Positions 1 through 13,370 of a DNA stretch of 64,000 bases are shown piece after piece. A program made the translations under genes and the position numbers. Position 1 is the first letter of the stretch, and the number at the start of each line of letters is the position of its first letter. Source of the stretch: Pyrocephalus nanus (Eukaryota > Chordata > Aves > Passeriformes > Tyrannidae); assembly GCA_038380795.1 (NCBI GenBank), contig CM076280.1:9721501-9785500 (forward strand). Direction: 5' to 3'. The notes beneath the pieces are model-generated. The model was not told where the DNA came from and did no database searches. It saw only the letters and a list, made by a program, of their open reading frames with translations.

Positions 1-3000
1 CATCATGGGTGTCTGTCCATCTCCATGGACAGGCATCATCCCTGGGAAGGCTACCTGCAAGGAGCAGGAGCTGCTGCCTCCCTGCCCACACTGCAGCCGG
101 TTCTGGGACTGGCCACGGGGGCTGTGGTTAAAAAGGAAGCAGCAGAGACAACTTGTTACTTCTCAAACAGGCACTGACATAACCTTTCCATTCAGCTCCA
201 GATGACAATTCTATGGGGATCAGAGCATGCCAGGGCAGCCTCACTTTCTTTGGCTATCTGCATTTACAGCAGCTCTAGCACCAACTGAGAGAGTAAATCC
301 TGGGGGGCACAATTCTCCTGGCCTGCTGGGAAGGACCAGACTCTTCCCAAGATGTTCTAGGACATGGCATTCTTCCCCCTTCCACCAGTGCTCAGTTATA
401 CCACTAGGAAGACAGAAACAAGCCTGGGGAACACAGCTCTCCCTTCCTAGCAGGTTGTGGGACATGTCCGGGCATAAACCATCTCCTGCTGCAGATGATC
501 CCTGTGTGCTCCGGGGATGCTGCCTCCTTGCAGGGGATCTGATGTGGGCAGGAGCTCCAGGACAGGTCCCCAGCAGGGCCCTGTGCCCACCTGGATCCCA
601 CTGGAGAGGGGGAACCCCTGAAAGCAAGGTTAGCTCTCTGGGAAAGCTCCCTGCCTGCTGTGCTTCATCCCTCGAGATTGTCTGGAGGAATTCAGCCTGA
701 TTATCATTAGAATAAAGGCCAGAGGAGCCCAGCTCTCCTTGGCTCCCACCATGGGTCTGACTTAGGGACCTGTTCTGGGATGCAGCTGGGAGCTCTGCCT
801 TGTGCTTCCAGCAGTTCTGTTTTATCAGATCCCCGGCCCTCCAAAATCAGCCGCACACGGCTGATTGTTACCTGCCTGACTCTCTGTTACCTGCCTGACC
901 ATCACCACATGAAACCCAGGGAAGGGGAGGTGTTCAAAGGCACATGCTCCAGGCTTGTGCTCCAGATGCAGTCTTGATCATTCTGGAGCATCTTGTCGGT
1001 GCTTCCACAGGGACATGGGTCAGGAGCAGATGGAGCCAAGTGGAGGGGTTCTGCTCCTTCCCAGTGGGCCCAAGTGAGGCTGCAATTGCAAAAAGGGAGT
1101 TTTTCCTAAATAAAGATGAGTCCTAGCTACAGATGGCAGGAACTGGACTAAAAAGACAGAGCCTGCTTCAAAATTAATGTCCAGAGCAGCTACTCTGGGC
1201 GAAGAAAACAATCCAGCAATCCTCCCAGGGAAACTGGATGTTCTATCAGTTAATTTGGAACCCGCACGTGGTTTCTATCATTATTTATGTCTGAGTGTGC
1301 AAAAAACAACCACCACGCATCTGGGAAGGCGGGCACGCGCTTTTTGCCCCCGGCGCTGCCAGTAAATGCGCATTTCCGACGGGTCCCGGGGGTTCGCTCC
1401 TGCCTCCTTATCGGAGCCGGGACGCGTGTGGTTTTTTGATCCGGAATTGTGGCCCCGGGCGCTCCACCTGCCAGCTCCCCCTCCGCCACTCCCCGCGGAG
1501 GAGGAGGCTCCGCACCGTGGGATTTTCATCCTCCGGAGCAGCGGGGAAGCGGCCGTGCCCGGGCACGTCCCCATGGCAGGCAGCGCTTGGCTCCCCCCGG
1601 GCACTGGGGCGTTCAGCTCCGTGGCCATGAGCTCACCCCAGCCCCTGATCCCAAATCAGTCCCTTCCTCTTGTTCTCCTCCAGCTGGGACCTTTAGGGAT
1701 GGGGGTTCTGCGTGGAAGTGGTGGAGAGGAGCCCAAATCAGAGGGTTCTGCTCCGAGGTGAGGCTCAGAGCCTGGGCAGGCCAGTCCCTTAGACTGTCCT
1801 CAAACATCTGCATAGCCACACTTCAACCCTGCTCTGGTTTCTCTCCAGCCCTTGGGCTGTTCCATGGCAGGTCCAAAAGATTTCCATGAGGGATGTGACC
1901 CTACAAAGACCTGCAACAGAGGAGATATTTATCCCCAACCATTAAACCAACGATTTTCAGAGAACTGGTCTGCAGGTACCTGAGTGCAACAGCCTGTCCA
2001 CATCCCTGTGAGTCAGTGGTGCTGGCAGGGCCCAGCCCTGCAGCTGGAGGGCTTGGCAGGTCCCCACTGTCCTCCCACCATTGCACGGGCCCAGCGTGAG
2101 GGTTCTTGTCACGGAGCACCTGACATGGGTGCGCCTGGAAAGCCCCAGCCAGCCATGCCAGGACGAGAAGAGGGGACACTGGGAACTGCCTTCATGTGTT
2201 CAGCCCTGCTCTGCTCCCTGGAAAGGGTTCAGTGCCACCCTGGATGGAGTGGGGAGCAGTGTGGGGCTGGGCCTGAGGTGCCCAAGCTGGGGCAGTGCCA
2301 TGGAACAAAAGGTTGGGAGTTTAGTATTACACCAGGAAAACAACTCACTGGAAACCTGCCACCGCTCATAAATAAATTTGAGATGAGTCCTGACAAGTCC
2401 AGCTCACAGATCCAGGGATACAACCCTTCTTCCCCTTGCCCTTTAAAAAGCCAGGGTGTGGACAGAGAGCATCCTCCAGAGAGCATCTCCAGGACCAGGG
2501 GTTGTGCCAAGCAGGCCCTGGACAGGGACAATGGTTTTTTCCTGGTGTCTGGCCATGCTTCATCTTGGCAAAGCTACAACTCTTGTGGCCTGACTACTTG
2601 GCACAGCCCGTTTGCCCATCCCTCATCCCCCTGTGCTGGGCACTAAGCACATCACTTTAGGGTAGGATGTGGTACCCAGGAATGGTGTGGGATGACCATT
2701 CCCTGGGGAATATCTGCACTAACACCACTGTAGAAGCTCAGGGCAGGGGGAAATCCGGGCTCCAGAGTGGTGACTGACAGCTGTCAATCAACAGATGGCA
2801 CAAAGGAGGCTGTGAATGGCAGTTTGGGTGCATCTGGCCTCCAATGGGGGCCTGGGCCAAACATCTGCCTGCCAGGCTCCTGATAAAAAATAGTGTTTTC
2901 ATAAAACTGAGATCTGGGGGGAGGGTGCGTGGGGGGTGACATTTCCAACAAAACTCTTCTCTGGTGCCGGAACAGCAATCATTTTTATCACTTTTTGGCA

Positions 3001-6000
3001 GCCGACCAGATTTACAACGGCCTTTCACTGCAGAGACAGAGCTTCTGTTTGTTTTCGGGACATCCACATTCCCAGCGTTTGACAGAAATGACTATTTCCC
3101 CCTTCCCCTTTCTTCCAAATGTTGACACAGGAGTGAAACACTGCCTCTGCTGCCAGGTCACCGGCCAAGTTGAGAAGGGGAAATGTGCTTTGCCAGAGGA
3201 GAGTCTGGGACGTGCCCCTGGGATGCTCCACCCGACCAGGATCGCTCTGAGCTTGGAGCTTGGAGCAGCTGCACCAGCACCACATCCCATATAGCCCCAG
3301 GGGGACTTGCAGGGATCCTCGTGGTGGTCACAGATTTGGACAGGCAGTCATGGCTTTGCAGAGACCCCTCAGTCCCGGGGTCCTAAAGTACCACCACTAC
3401 CCAGCCTGGCACAGGGCACAGATCCCTTGGCAAGGAGGGTTCCCTGGTGGGACAGGGGATGAAGAAGGCACAGCCCCAGACCCCTCCATGCCATAGAACC
3501 AACGTGCAGACAACCTCAGTGATAACCATGGGTGAAAGGCTCAGCTCTCTGGGTTTTAATGCATCCACTTTAGGCAGGGGAACCCAGTTTCTCCCCCAGC
3601 CTCTGCTCACCCCTCCAGCTCTTCCAGGGAGCCTTTAGGGCTGCTCGTGGTGCTGAGACCCTATCCCCAGCCTGTCCTACCCCCCCAGAGCATGAGCCTG
3701 TCCCTTGCTGGCAGCAGCCCAGCCGGGGGCCGTGCTGGGTGGTGGGAAAGCAGAGGTGTGTGCACCTGCCCCTGACCCCGAGGAGATGAGCAGAGACACG
3801 GGGGGAAGGCAGGGGTGGGCTGGTGGAGCAGCATCCCCCAGCTGGGAGGGAGGAGGCTGGAGAAGGACAAGCTGGGGGAATGTGATTTGAACTCATCTCT
3901 TGGTCCCTGGGTGAGGGCATGGGGAGGACGAGGCAGTGGCTGCTCATCTGACACCGTCCCTGCACCGAGGCTCAATCCAGCTGCGAGACAGGTGCCGGTG
4001 GGAGGCCGTGGCCCGCCCCTGCATGTCCCTGCACGCCTGCCTGTGTCTGTGTCTCCTTCTGCAAGAAACTGGGAGCAGCACCAGCCTCGCTGTCTCCTGC
4101 CTGTGACTGGGTTCTCGCCTCCCCAGGAATGGGGGAAGCACATCCCACTGCCCACCAGCTGGCCACGGGCAGCACTTTGCTCCCTCAATCCTGCCAGTGC
4201 TGTGTGTGGAGCTGCCAGACCCATGCAAGGATAAATTTGCAGCCTGGGGGTGCAGGGCTGGTGGCTGGTCCCCAGTGGGGCTGTGGGTTTGTATCTTTTG
4301 GGGGTGGTGGTTGCAGACCCAGGCCGGAGCACGGGGGAGCTCCCAGCTCTCTGCCCGCCATGGCAAAGCCTCACTGCTTGGGAAGCTGGAAGCACCCTTC
4401 CTCTGGGAAACACCAGTGCCAGATTCCCAGGAACTTGAAACAAAGCAAATCCAGTCCAAGACACGCATCTCCAAGCTCTGTAGCTGGAGGGCACTGGGGG
4501 GGAGCTCAGGGGGGAACAAGATGAGGGGAATCAAAACTCTTTCTTGCAGCCAAGTGCACGTTTCCCCAAATCTTTTGCAGCACTTGCATCAGAGGCTGTA
4601 ATTACCCAGACTTGCCCTCTCTGTCTGCACGAGGCTGCTGTGCTGGATGCTGCCCCACACTTTGAAGTTGCTCTTTGCAGCAGGGTGAGGGTTCATTAAT
4701 TCTTTTGGGGTGAGCAGGGGGACCTCCATCATCTCCTGGATGGTGGGCAGTGGGAGCACCTGCAGCACCGTGCTCAGAGCTCGGCCTCCATCGCTGTGGT
4801 CACCAGTTGATGTGCTGCACATCAGTGCCAAACACCCAGTCCTCCCACAGCTGTGTTTCAGTAGGACCATCCCACAGTGCTCCTGCCCTGCTGCCAGCCA
4901 GGGAGAAGTTATCCCAGCGAGGGCAGCAGCCGACATCCCGCTCCCTTTGGAAGCGGTGACCAGCGGTGTGGCCAGGTCCAACGCAGCGTGCCCGGACGTG
5001 TCAGCAGATGGCAATGTTTCTGTGCTCTGCATATCTCTGCTGGTGGCTCCTTTTCAGCCCACAACCCACTACCAAACCCTGCCAGCATCAGCAGAACCCT
5101 CCCGTGGGGTCCAACCAGCACCCAACCCTGAAAGGCCAGAGCACCAAGGCTCAGTGATGATAACATGCTCAAACATCTCCAGCACCATGCTAGCAGCCTT
5201 TCTCCTCCATCCATTCCCAGGTCACAGTCACCTCATCCTCTCCATTATGGCACTGCTGTTTCTGGTCTCAGCCCTGACCAGGAAGGGCAGAGGCAATGAC
5301 AAAAATAGCCAACAAACTGTTCAGTGAAGCTTTTGCAGACACTTGGGTGTGGTGTGACTTTCGGGCAAGAGATCAAGGATTGGCTTTTCCCATCTGGCAC
5401 TGCTCCCCTGCACTGGCTCGGCTTGGCTCGGCTCAGCTCAGCTCGGCTACAACCAGGAGCTTGGGAGCAATAAGGCGAGCAGGCAGAGGCTGGGAACAGA
5501 GGAGGAGGTGGAAGAAGACTGTTCCGGTGGTGGCCTTTAGTTAAATGTCAGCCAAAACATCCCTGTGGGGAGCTCTGCAACGCCAGGTGTGAAGGTCAGG
5601 GGGTCAGGGCTTGGAGCTTTCCGTCCTTCTCACCCTTCCCCAGCCAAAGCCGGCCCCCCTCGGTGCCGCCGGCGCTGCCGCAGCCCAGCCCAGCCTGGCC
5701 CGCCCCGCTCGAAGCAACACATTTCGATTTCCCAGACTTCCTCTTTCGGGTGAGATTTATGAAGGTCTGATCACAGCAATTAGGAACCGGGAATGACCCA
5801 GCGAGGCTGCCCCAGGGGGTAAAAATAGCCCTGGCTGGTGACTCATCGGCTGCAGTGTGGTGTGGTGTGGAGCCCCAGGCTGTGGACACGCTCCAGGCTG
5901 GAGATGCTGCCACAGCCCCTTGTCACCCAAACTGCACCGTCCTGTCCTGCAGATGGGTCAGGAACCTGCTCCCTCCCACCAGATGATCTCTGTGGGAAGG

Positions 6001-7904
6001 TGCTGGGGGGTCAGTTTGCATGCTGAGGTGCTCCAGTTGTGACCCAGCTCCCTGGAGCTGATGGCCCGCTGAAGGTCTCCACGTGTCCTGCAGAGCTGAG
6101 CACGGCCACATCTCTGCACCCAGCTTAGGACACCGTGTGGCAGAGCCTGCCCAGGGTTGCCCATGGATGGGGGGTGCTTCCCAAGGAGCCTGACACCCTG
6201 CTAGGGGAAAGCACCGTGGCCCTGAGCACCTGGGAGAAGCCAGGTTGGATGTTGGGAACACTTAGGGATTACGTTTTACCTGCTGATGTAAACGCCTGCA
6301 CCTCAGCAGGCCTGTCCCTCCCTGCCCGCAGGCTGGGACTGGAGGGGGGCCAGATCCTTGGTGTGGGTACTGCACGTCCTGGCCACGTCTCTGTGCCGTT
6401 CCCTGTCCCTGTCTGATCCCATCAGGCACCGACCTTCACTGATGAGAAGGCCCGAGCAGTCGGGCACACTCGACTAAGTTGTGTGTCAACTTGGCTGAGC
6501 AGAAGTGTCTGTTGAGGGTGGGTGTTACCGCAGGGAAATGTGTGCTTCCTCCAGGCAAGCTAAAAATAGGTGGCAGAGCTCAAAGAGCAAGGTGCTGGGT
6601 GCATCTCTGCAGTGCAGGGCACGGGGAAGGAGGATCTGGGTAGATGTTGCAAGAACAGCTTAATTCAATGCACCCTGCGCTCCAGTTTCGGGACTCCCTT
6701 TTGTTTTCACAGGAGATTTGCACTTGAAAAGCCACTGTCAAATTTGCATGCACAAACATGTAGCCAGGCCAGAAACAGGAATGGTGCCCTCTGCTTTCCA
6801 GAGATCCCACTGCCTGTTGCACACCCAGCTTGCACACTCAGGGAGCAGTGCTGGGCACCAGAACAGGCCCAGAGCTCTCGGTGAAGGCCATATGGCACAT
6901 CCCCTGCCAGCACTGTGCTGAACCCATATCCCATGGCAGAGCAGGCAGTGCTGCCCTGCCTGGTGATTAATGACCCTCTGCTGAGATTTCCCAGAAGGGA
7001 ACAAGCGTCTTTCCATTGGAAGGAGCTCTTTTCCAATGACACAGCTCTGACAGCTCACGCCATCCATCGCTAAAGGGGCTTTGACCGTGACCTCCCACTC
7101 TGGAGGCTGACTTTGCATTCCCGAATTAGGAGAATCAGCTATGCCAGTTCCACCGGCCCTGCAGTGTCCTGGGACCACTGTGGCATTGGGAGCAGTGACT
7201 GGGAGCAGCACATCACCCTGGAGCAGAACAGAGCTGATCCCTGGCTCAGCCTTTCACTGCTTTGATACCAGCAGCCCTCCCGCCCGGCGCTGTTCCCTCG
7301 CGTGGCTACACGTCCCCAGATGAGCCACCGAGCACATGGAGCAGCAGCAGCAGAGCTGGTGCCAACTTGTATTTAGAGCTGAATCCTCGGTGGCTTAAGG
7401 GACCTGTGTGGTCTGAGCATCACTTCAATCTGGCCCCGCAGGAAATCGCTCCCAGCACACGAGGCCGCACGGGGCGGGCGGTGCCGTGCCAGAGCCCACG
7501 GGGAGCGGGGCTGGCTGGGCTGGAGATGCTGAAAGGAGCCAGCTTTAGGGCCCTTTGCCTGGCCAGGGTCTCCCCACGCGTGTAGTTTGCACTCCTGCAG
7601 CATGGAGCTGGTTTTGAATCATCCCAGCACCGTGTCAGAGGGGAAATAGGGGAAACCACAGCCCTCAGACCATCCCACTGGCCTAATCCAGCCTCATGCA
7701 CAGGGAGCCTTTGCTCCAAGCCCTTTTGGTCAAGCACAGAAAGCTGGCCGAAGATGGAGAGGATTCATGCCAAGAGCTGATCCTCTCCCACTCGCCGCTG
7801 GAAGGGTTATCAGGACAGGAGTGAAATCTGGAGCGCAGCCGAGGTGGGAGAGGTGTGGGAATGCAGACAAGGCAGGGTTATTTCCCCTGCGCCGCGGAGA
7901 AGCG
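1..7904. other. Upstream flank, no gene seen (1-7904)
   Basis: This is GC-rich unique DNA with no spliceable conserved ORF, RNA gene or clear transposon. Small items: a 15-bp direct repeat (TGTTACCTGCCTGAC at 866 and 885), a CpG-rich patch at about 1320-1600, an inverted repeat GGAATGGT/ACCATTCC at 2679-2702, and a GGCTC-rich stretch at 5416-5450. Many overlapping ORFs on both strands have unrelated, low-complexity translations and are treated as chance. Confidence 0.7.
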
Positions 7905-8045
7905 AGGCAGGAAAGACACACAAATAGACATAATTGAGGCTAAATGTCTTAGGTTTTTGAATCAACATGCACCACTGAGAGCACAATCAAAGGCTCTTTA
8001 GTAATTTATTGACTTACCCTGAAGTAAAATTATCTGCGTGTATTT
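7905..8045. promoter_or_regulatory. AT-rich candidate conserved non-coding element
   Basis: The base composition switches sharply from GC-rich to AT-rich. The block contains ATAATTGAGG, AATCAAAGGC (TCF/LEF-like) and TAATTTATTG (homeodomain-like) and ends at a CACACC repeat. Such islands in GC-rich intergenic DNA near developmental genes are often enhancers. Conservation could not be tested. Confidence 0.35.
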
Positions 8046-8046
8046 A

Positions 8047-8071
8047 TCACACCCACACCCACACCCACCCC
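8047..8071 (+). repeat. Short CACACC microsatellite
   Basis: About four copies of a six-base unit (CACACC/CACCCA) form a simple repeat. Confidence 0.8.
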
Positions 8072-10278
8072 TTCCTATTAGGTAACTGAGTCCTTCCAGA
8101 CCGCTCAGCTCCCCAGTGCCATGCGCTGGTGGGAGGATGGGACGTGGAACAGGGAGCTCCATGCAGGAACCGGCTCCAGAGACATTCCCAGATGGGTAGG
8201 TGGTTGTGCAAGAGCCATGGGAATGGGGGACAGAGAGATTCCTGGCTCTGGCTTGGATGGATCAGCAGCACCAGCGCATCCATCACACACTCCCTGCCCA
8301 GCCCAGGAGCACAGAGGCTCCTGCAGAGCAAAGGGAGGTGGCACAGAGCACTGGGGTTTTGCATTCACCACTCCAGAGATGTGTTTCCCTTCCCTTTCCA
8401 AGCCCAGCTGAGCCCAAGCAAACTCACGGCAGGGGTGGCTCTTCCCACTGCCAGGCCAGCCCAAGTGACACCCAAGTGACATCTCAGCCTTGTCTTTCCA
8501 GGCAGAAAGGGGAAGGCGGCAGCGAGAGGCGCAGTCACCAGGCCCCCAGGCCAGGCTCAGTGTCAGGAGGCACGTGCAGGTTTTGGGTGCTTGCAAAACT
8601 TCCCCATCCATCCTCTTACGAAAGACCCTCTGCTTGCAAAACAGTGGGGCTTTGGGAGCACGTGACAAAATAAACAAATGGTTAAGAGAAACACCACTGA
8701 AGGTATCAGGTTTGCAGCGGGGGTGAGGGCCAGGCTCTGAGTGCCCCACCATGCCAGCAGCGAGGGCAGCTCGTGCCACATTCGCCCCTCAGCTGGGCAG
8801 CAGCTGGTGCCACGAGGCTCAGGCTCCGGCCCTGTTCCCACTCCTGTCCTGGCACCCAACCCTGGCCTGGGGGAGTGGAAAAACCCTCCCTTCCCACCCC
8901 ACTCTGCAGATTCCAAACGCTGATTTTTATTACTGACTGATGAGGCAGAGGGCTGCAGGAGGCCGATCCTGACCCTGCATCCCTGGAAAGCACCACCTGT
9001 GGCTGTGGGCAGCTGGGAGCTCCCTTGGGATGAAGGTGAGACCATCACCGTGGTTCTGCTCGGTAGGGGCATCCCAGCCTGCTGCAGGTGGACAGACACT
9101 CCTTGAACCGGCACAGCCACAGTGCTGCTCTCAGAGGATCCCCAGAAATACAGGAAAAGCCTTGCTGTGGTCTCAGCCAACTCATCCCAAACCAGCAGGG
9201 CCTGTGAAGAGTGGGAAGAACACAAGAAGACATCCAAACCCCTAACCAAACAGGAACACATGTTTCCAAAATGGGTCCAGCTCCCGCACGAGGGAAGATG
9301 AATCATCAGGAGATGAATCCTCTCCAGTGGGAAACCCTAGGGCCAGGCACAGCCCTCCCACGGTTCACCACCACATCCCAGAGTGGTTATGGGGGCACAC
9401 GAGCCAATTGAGGGGGCAGAAGCAGTTTTACAGCCCAAGAATTCATCCCTGGGCTCCAAGGACAAACTGTGGGGTAGAGCTAAGCTAGAGGGACCATGCA
9501 GCCCCTGGCTGCTTCTGAGCATGGAGAGAGGGGCACAGTCCAACCTGACCCACAAACATGGGGTGACCACACACACACAAAGCCCCCAGACTGGGAATTG
9601 GGGTGTTTTCCCCCTGCTTTGCCCCAGCCCTATCGCCCAGAGCCAGCATGGGAAACTGTGAGTGCAAAAGATAGTGCCCAGGGGGAGATATCAGCCACGC
9701 TTCCTGTGCTCTGCACAGAGCCCTCCACCCCGGCCAGAGAGGGGAAGCTGTGGCCCCAGAGCCCCTCTGGCCCACAGCTCATCTTCCCTGGCACCAACCA
9801 GCCTGATTTAGCACCAGAACTTCACGTAGTGACAGAGCTGGAGAGTCCCAGCCTGCCTGGAGCAAAGCCTGGTCTGTGTATGGATGAGGAGATGCCTCTC
9901 CCAGGCTGGAGTTAAGCCCAAAAATGAGGATTGTTGGTGGCCCTGTTTCATTTGGGTTGCAGGCAAACCCCGAGGTTGGTCCTGGGTGGAGAGTGTCCAT
10001 CAGCCAGAGCCATGACACAGCTGGGAGTCAGGGCAGCCTCAGGGCTGCCTTCCAAACCGTGTCTGGATGTGCCCATAACCACACTGCTCATGTGGTCATG
10101 AAGCTGAGTAGTTCAGGAGCGAGCAAACCTCTGAGAGACACCCAGTGCAGGTACCTCAAGGTCCCCCCAAAAAATCTCACATTTCTGAGCAGAGCAATGC
10201 CTGAATCCCCCTGTTCTGCTCATGCCAGGGAGAGGGAAGAGCAGTGTTGTGAGTGTGAGCGAGCGTGTGTGTGAGCAC

Positions 10279-10330
10279 AGGTGAGTGTGCAAGGACAGGT
10301 GAGTGAGCAAGGACAGGTGAGTGTGCACAC
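10279..10330 (+). repeat. 18-bp tandem repeat, about three copies
   Basis: The unit is close to GGTGAGTGTGCAAGGACA, repeated with single-base changes and preceded by related GTGTGAG sequence from about 10250. It reads as open frame on the minus strand (HSPVLAHSPVLT-like), a consequence of the repeat rather than a gene. Confidence 0.8.
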
Positions 10331-11269
10331 CTCGGGACATCACTGTCAGCAGTCAGGAGGTCATTGCCAGGGTCGAGCCCTGCCTTGTGCAGGATGTGAA
10401 GCTGAGGGGCCAGGAAGGGGCAGGGGACGGATGCTGGCGTCGTCCCCAGTGACAAACCCGACTCTGGGAACAATCACCAGCAGCTCGGGTCGGGCTGCCG
10501 TGAATTATGGACACCTCCCACAGCCAGCACGCTGGTCCCTGTGGCAGAAGGCACTGCTTGGGTTCAGCCCCTGCATCTGCCTCCCCAGGGCACCCCAGGG
10601 AAGGCCAGCCCTGGGAACCAGCACTTCACAGGGGGAGCACAGCCATCCCGGAATGGGACCCACAGCCTCTGCCCCGCCCTGGCAGCCCCACTTCCATGCC
10701 CTGTGTTGAGCCACAGCATCCACACTGTGCTGCAGAGCCATCCTGAAGCTGCTTGTGCTCCCACCGGAGCCCACAGGAGTCCTGCAGCTGGGAAAGGGCA
10801 ATCAGCCCCATAAATCCATCAGCGTTTCCCCTTTTACCAGGAAAACGTCTGGGAAGGGGATGTCATTATTAAAGTCACTGGAGTGCGGGGGGGAGGCACG
10901 GGGCAAGATGAAAACTGAGCTGCACGAGAGCTCTTGAAACACCAAAACAGAAAGGCACAGCCCTATCCCTGCATGCAGGATTTGTCCCTGTTGTGCAGGA
11001 TTCATCCCTATTCCAGGACCAGGGCATCCCATCAGGGTTTACTCTCCCAGTCCCACAGGTCTGAGCATGGATGTTCCCGTACTGGCTTACAGCAGGATAA
11101 ATCCAGGGCCTGGAGCAGTGAAGAGCCCTGCTCAAGGCAGCTGGGGACAATCCCTGGGCTAGGAAGATGTGTGGGGGCAGGAAACTACAAGCCAGGGAAA
11201 CGTGGCAGCACTGGGAAAAGTCAGCGCTTTTTTTTTTCCCCTCTTTTATTATTGTTGGGGTTTTTGTTC

Positions 11270-11293
11270 TTTTTTTTTTTTTTTTTTTTTTTT
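11270..11293 (+). repeat. Poly-T tract
   Basis: A run of about 24 T is preceded by shorter T runs from 11228. It has no LINE or SINE body next to it that I can recognise. Confidence 0.9.
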
Positions 11294-12494
11294 GGAAGGT
11301 GCCTGGGAAAGGAAGCGATTGTTTGGAGCAGATCTTGATGGCTCCAGGCCCCTCGTTGGGGAGATAACCAGGCACAGCCCCTCCGTGGTGACGAGACCCA
11401 GCCCTGCCCCGGTGGGAAATGTCCCACTGCAGCTGGGCAGCTGCGGGAGGGGCAGGGGGGGATCCGGCACTAAAACCCACCCCTCACACCTCCTTCTGAG
11501 CCCAACTCGGGGAGGGGGTGTCTGAGGTCCCCCCAGCAACGCCACCCCCGCAGCTGCTGCCCCTGAAGTGGCTCCAGGCCATGTCCCCACCTCAGCCCTG
11601 TCTGCTCGGGGCTATTTTGGGGGTAAGCAGGAATTAGGCAGCTTTAGCTCCTTTCTGATGTCGCTGCCAAAAATGTTGGCTAAGCATATGTAATGAGGGA
11701 CTCCGTCATCTTTGGAGCTGTTACCCCCCTGCCTGGCGCTGATTTGCAATATCCATGTCTTAAACACCACCGGCCCGGACCTCTCCTCCGCTTCCCACCA
11801 TCTCTCACGGCTTGAGCTGGAGATTAGGAAACAAGAGAGGGGTTTGGGGCCTCGCTGTCAGCCGGGAGATAGGGCCGGGTTTGCTCTGAGGAGGGAATTA
11901 TTCTGGGTATGAATTATGTCATTTTCCTCTCCGGAAGCGGCGCATGCTCCCGGGTGTCACAGCTGCCGGGGCGGAGGGGGAGACTCCCTGCCCAGCACGT
12001 CCTGGCTCCCCAACTTCTCCCGGTCCTCACACCACGAGGAGAACAACGGGAGCAGCCAGAGGGGGAAGTAAAATGAGCAGTGGCTTCTCTTCCCTGTCCC
12101 CTCTCCCCTCCATCCCAGCCACTCGCCGCCCTGGAAGGATGCGGCCGCAGTTGTGCTGAGGACTCAGCTGTGCCTGGGGCAGGGGAGATGTGGGGAGGAT
12201 CAAAGGCCCCCGAGCCCCTCTCCCAACCCCCCGGGGAGCTCCTGGGCTCTGAGGCACGTGGAGCATCCCAAGAATCAGAGCAAATGGTGGGGGGCTGCGT
12301 CCCCCTGCCCTTGGCGGGGCAGTTAAAGATAGAAAAGGGGAAAAAGAGCTCTCAGATGGGGTGGGAGCACCCGCCTTGCATGAGCCAAGCCAGGTTGGGG
12401 TGCAACACCCCGTGCCCTCACCAGCACCCTGCAAACCTCACCGAGGAGCCCCCAGCAGCCCCCAGATCCTGGTGCTGCTGTGAAAGGGATCATT

Positions 12495-12715
12495 TAGGGC
12501 CGCGCTGGCACCCTTGGCAGGCGCCTGGGCGGGCGGCCGGGCCAGCTGCTGCCGCTGGCGCCAGAGCCGGCGGCGCGGGCTGCGGGGCAGGTGGACGGCT
12601 GGCTCGGCCGCCTCGCTCCCCACAAAGGCTCCCCTTTCTCCGGGCAGAATCGGATCTGAATGAATCCGCCTGATTTATTTGGCGTCGTTTCCTCAAACGG
12701 TTTTCCTCCCCCCCT
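12495..12715. other. CpG-rich cluster upstream of NOTCH1
   Basis: This is a 200-bp stretch dense in CpG (GGCGGCCGG-, CTGGCGCC-type sequence) followed by sudden AT-rich bases. It could be a small CpG island or distal regulatory element. No start site or ORF of known type is attached. Confidence 0.4.
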
Positions 12716-13159
12716 CGTGAGCCGTGTCCATGCTGCCTCCCCCTCTCCTGCCGCTGGCACGGCGTGGGTGCTCATGGAGTGGCAGCGGGTGAGGGTCCCT
12801 CCATGGGATCCCCTCTACAGGTGCCTGGGGAAGGGGACACCTGAGTGCTTTTGGGGAAAGGCCAAATGCAAGGGCAAATGGTTTGCCAGGGCCTGGGGAA
12901 GACACTGGGCACAGTGAGTGTGCAAGGAATGAACTGCTTGTGGGACTTGCTCCAGAGGCTCAGGTTTTCCCCAGAGCTTCAAAAAAAGTGCTGTGACCTC
13001 CCCATATCCTCCCCGTGTGCCATGCTGAGTGCTGGGCATGCAGAGAGAGAAGCACAGCTCCATCCCTGTGGGATCACATCCTGCCCACCCAGCACCCTGA
13101 CCCCGGCAGCACCTGGGGGCCTCAGGCTCTGCAGGAGAGCCTGGGCCCAGACATGAAAA

Positions 13160-13370
13160 AGGCTCTACACTTTCCCTTCCTGGTGTTATCCCAGCACAAT
13201 ATCAATTAAAAACCGCTCTGCTTAGGGATGCAAATGCTGCCTGGCATGCCGATGCAGACCGAGGGAGTCGCCCGACTCTGTCAGTGAGGGCCCAGATCTG
13301 CTCATTTCACTATCTCGCCCCGTCGGAAATCTTAATTAAATTCTGCCTTTGATTCGGGCGTGCTCCTGCA
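13160..13370. promoter_or_regulatory. AT-rich candidate regulatory block
   Basis: The composition is balanced to AT-rich, with TATCAATTAAAAACC, GATGCAAATGC (octamer-like) and CTTAATTAAATTC inside GC-rich surroundings. It is a candidate conserved element; nothing in it looks coding. Confidence 0.3.

Larger units (their letters stand above)
8072..13159. other. Upstream flank, no gene seen (8072-13159)
   Basis: This is non-coding GC-rich DNA. It contains an 18-bp tandem repeat (10279-10330), a poly-T tract (11270-11293), a less GC-rich block at 11596-11745 that may be conserved, and a CpG cluster at 12495-12715. No recognisable protein domain appears in any frame. Confidence 0.7.

Noticed and set aside
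2228..2270. EGF-like piece VQCHPGWSGEQCG in one frame
   Set aside because: Only the C-terminal cysteine pattern is present. There are no preceding EGF cysteines and no convincing splice frame, so it is probably chance; not counted as an EGFL7 or NOTCH exon.
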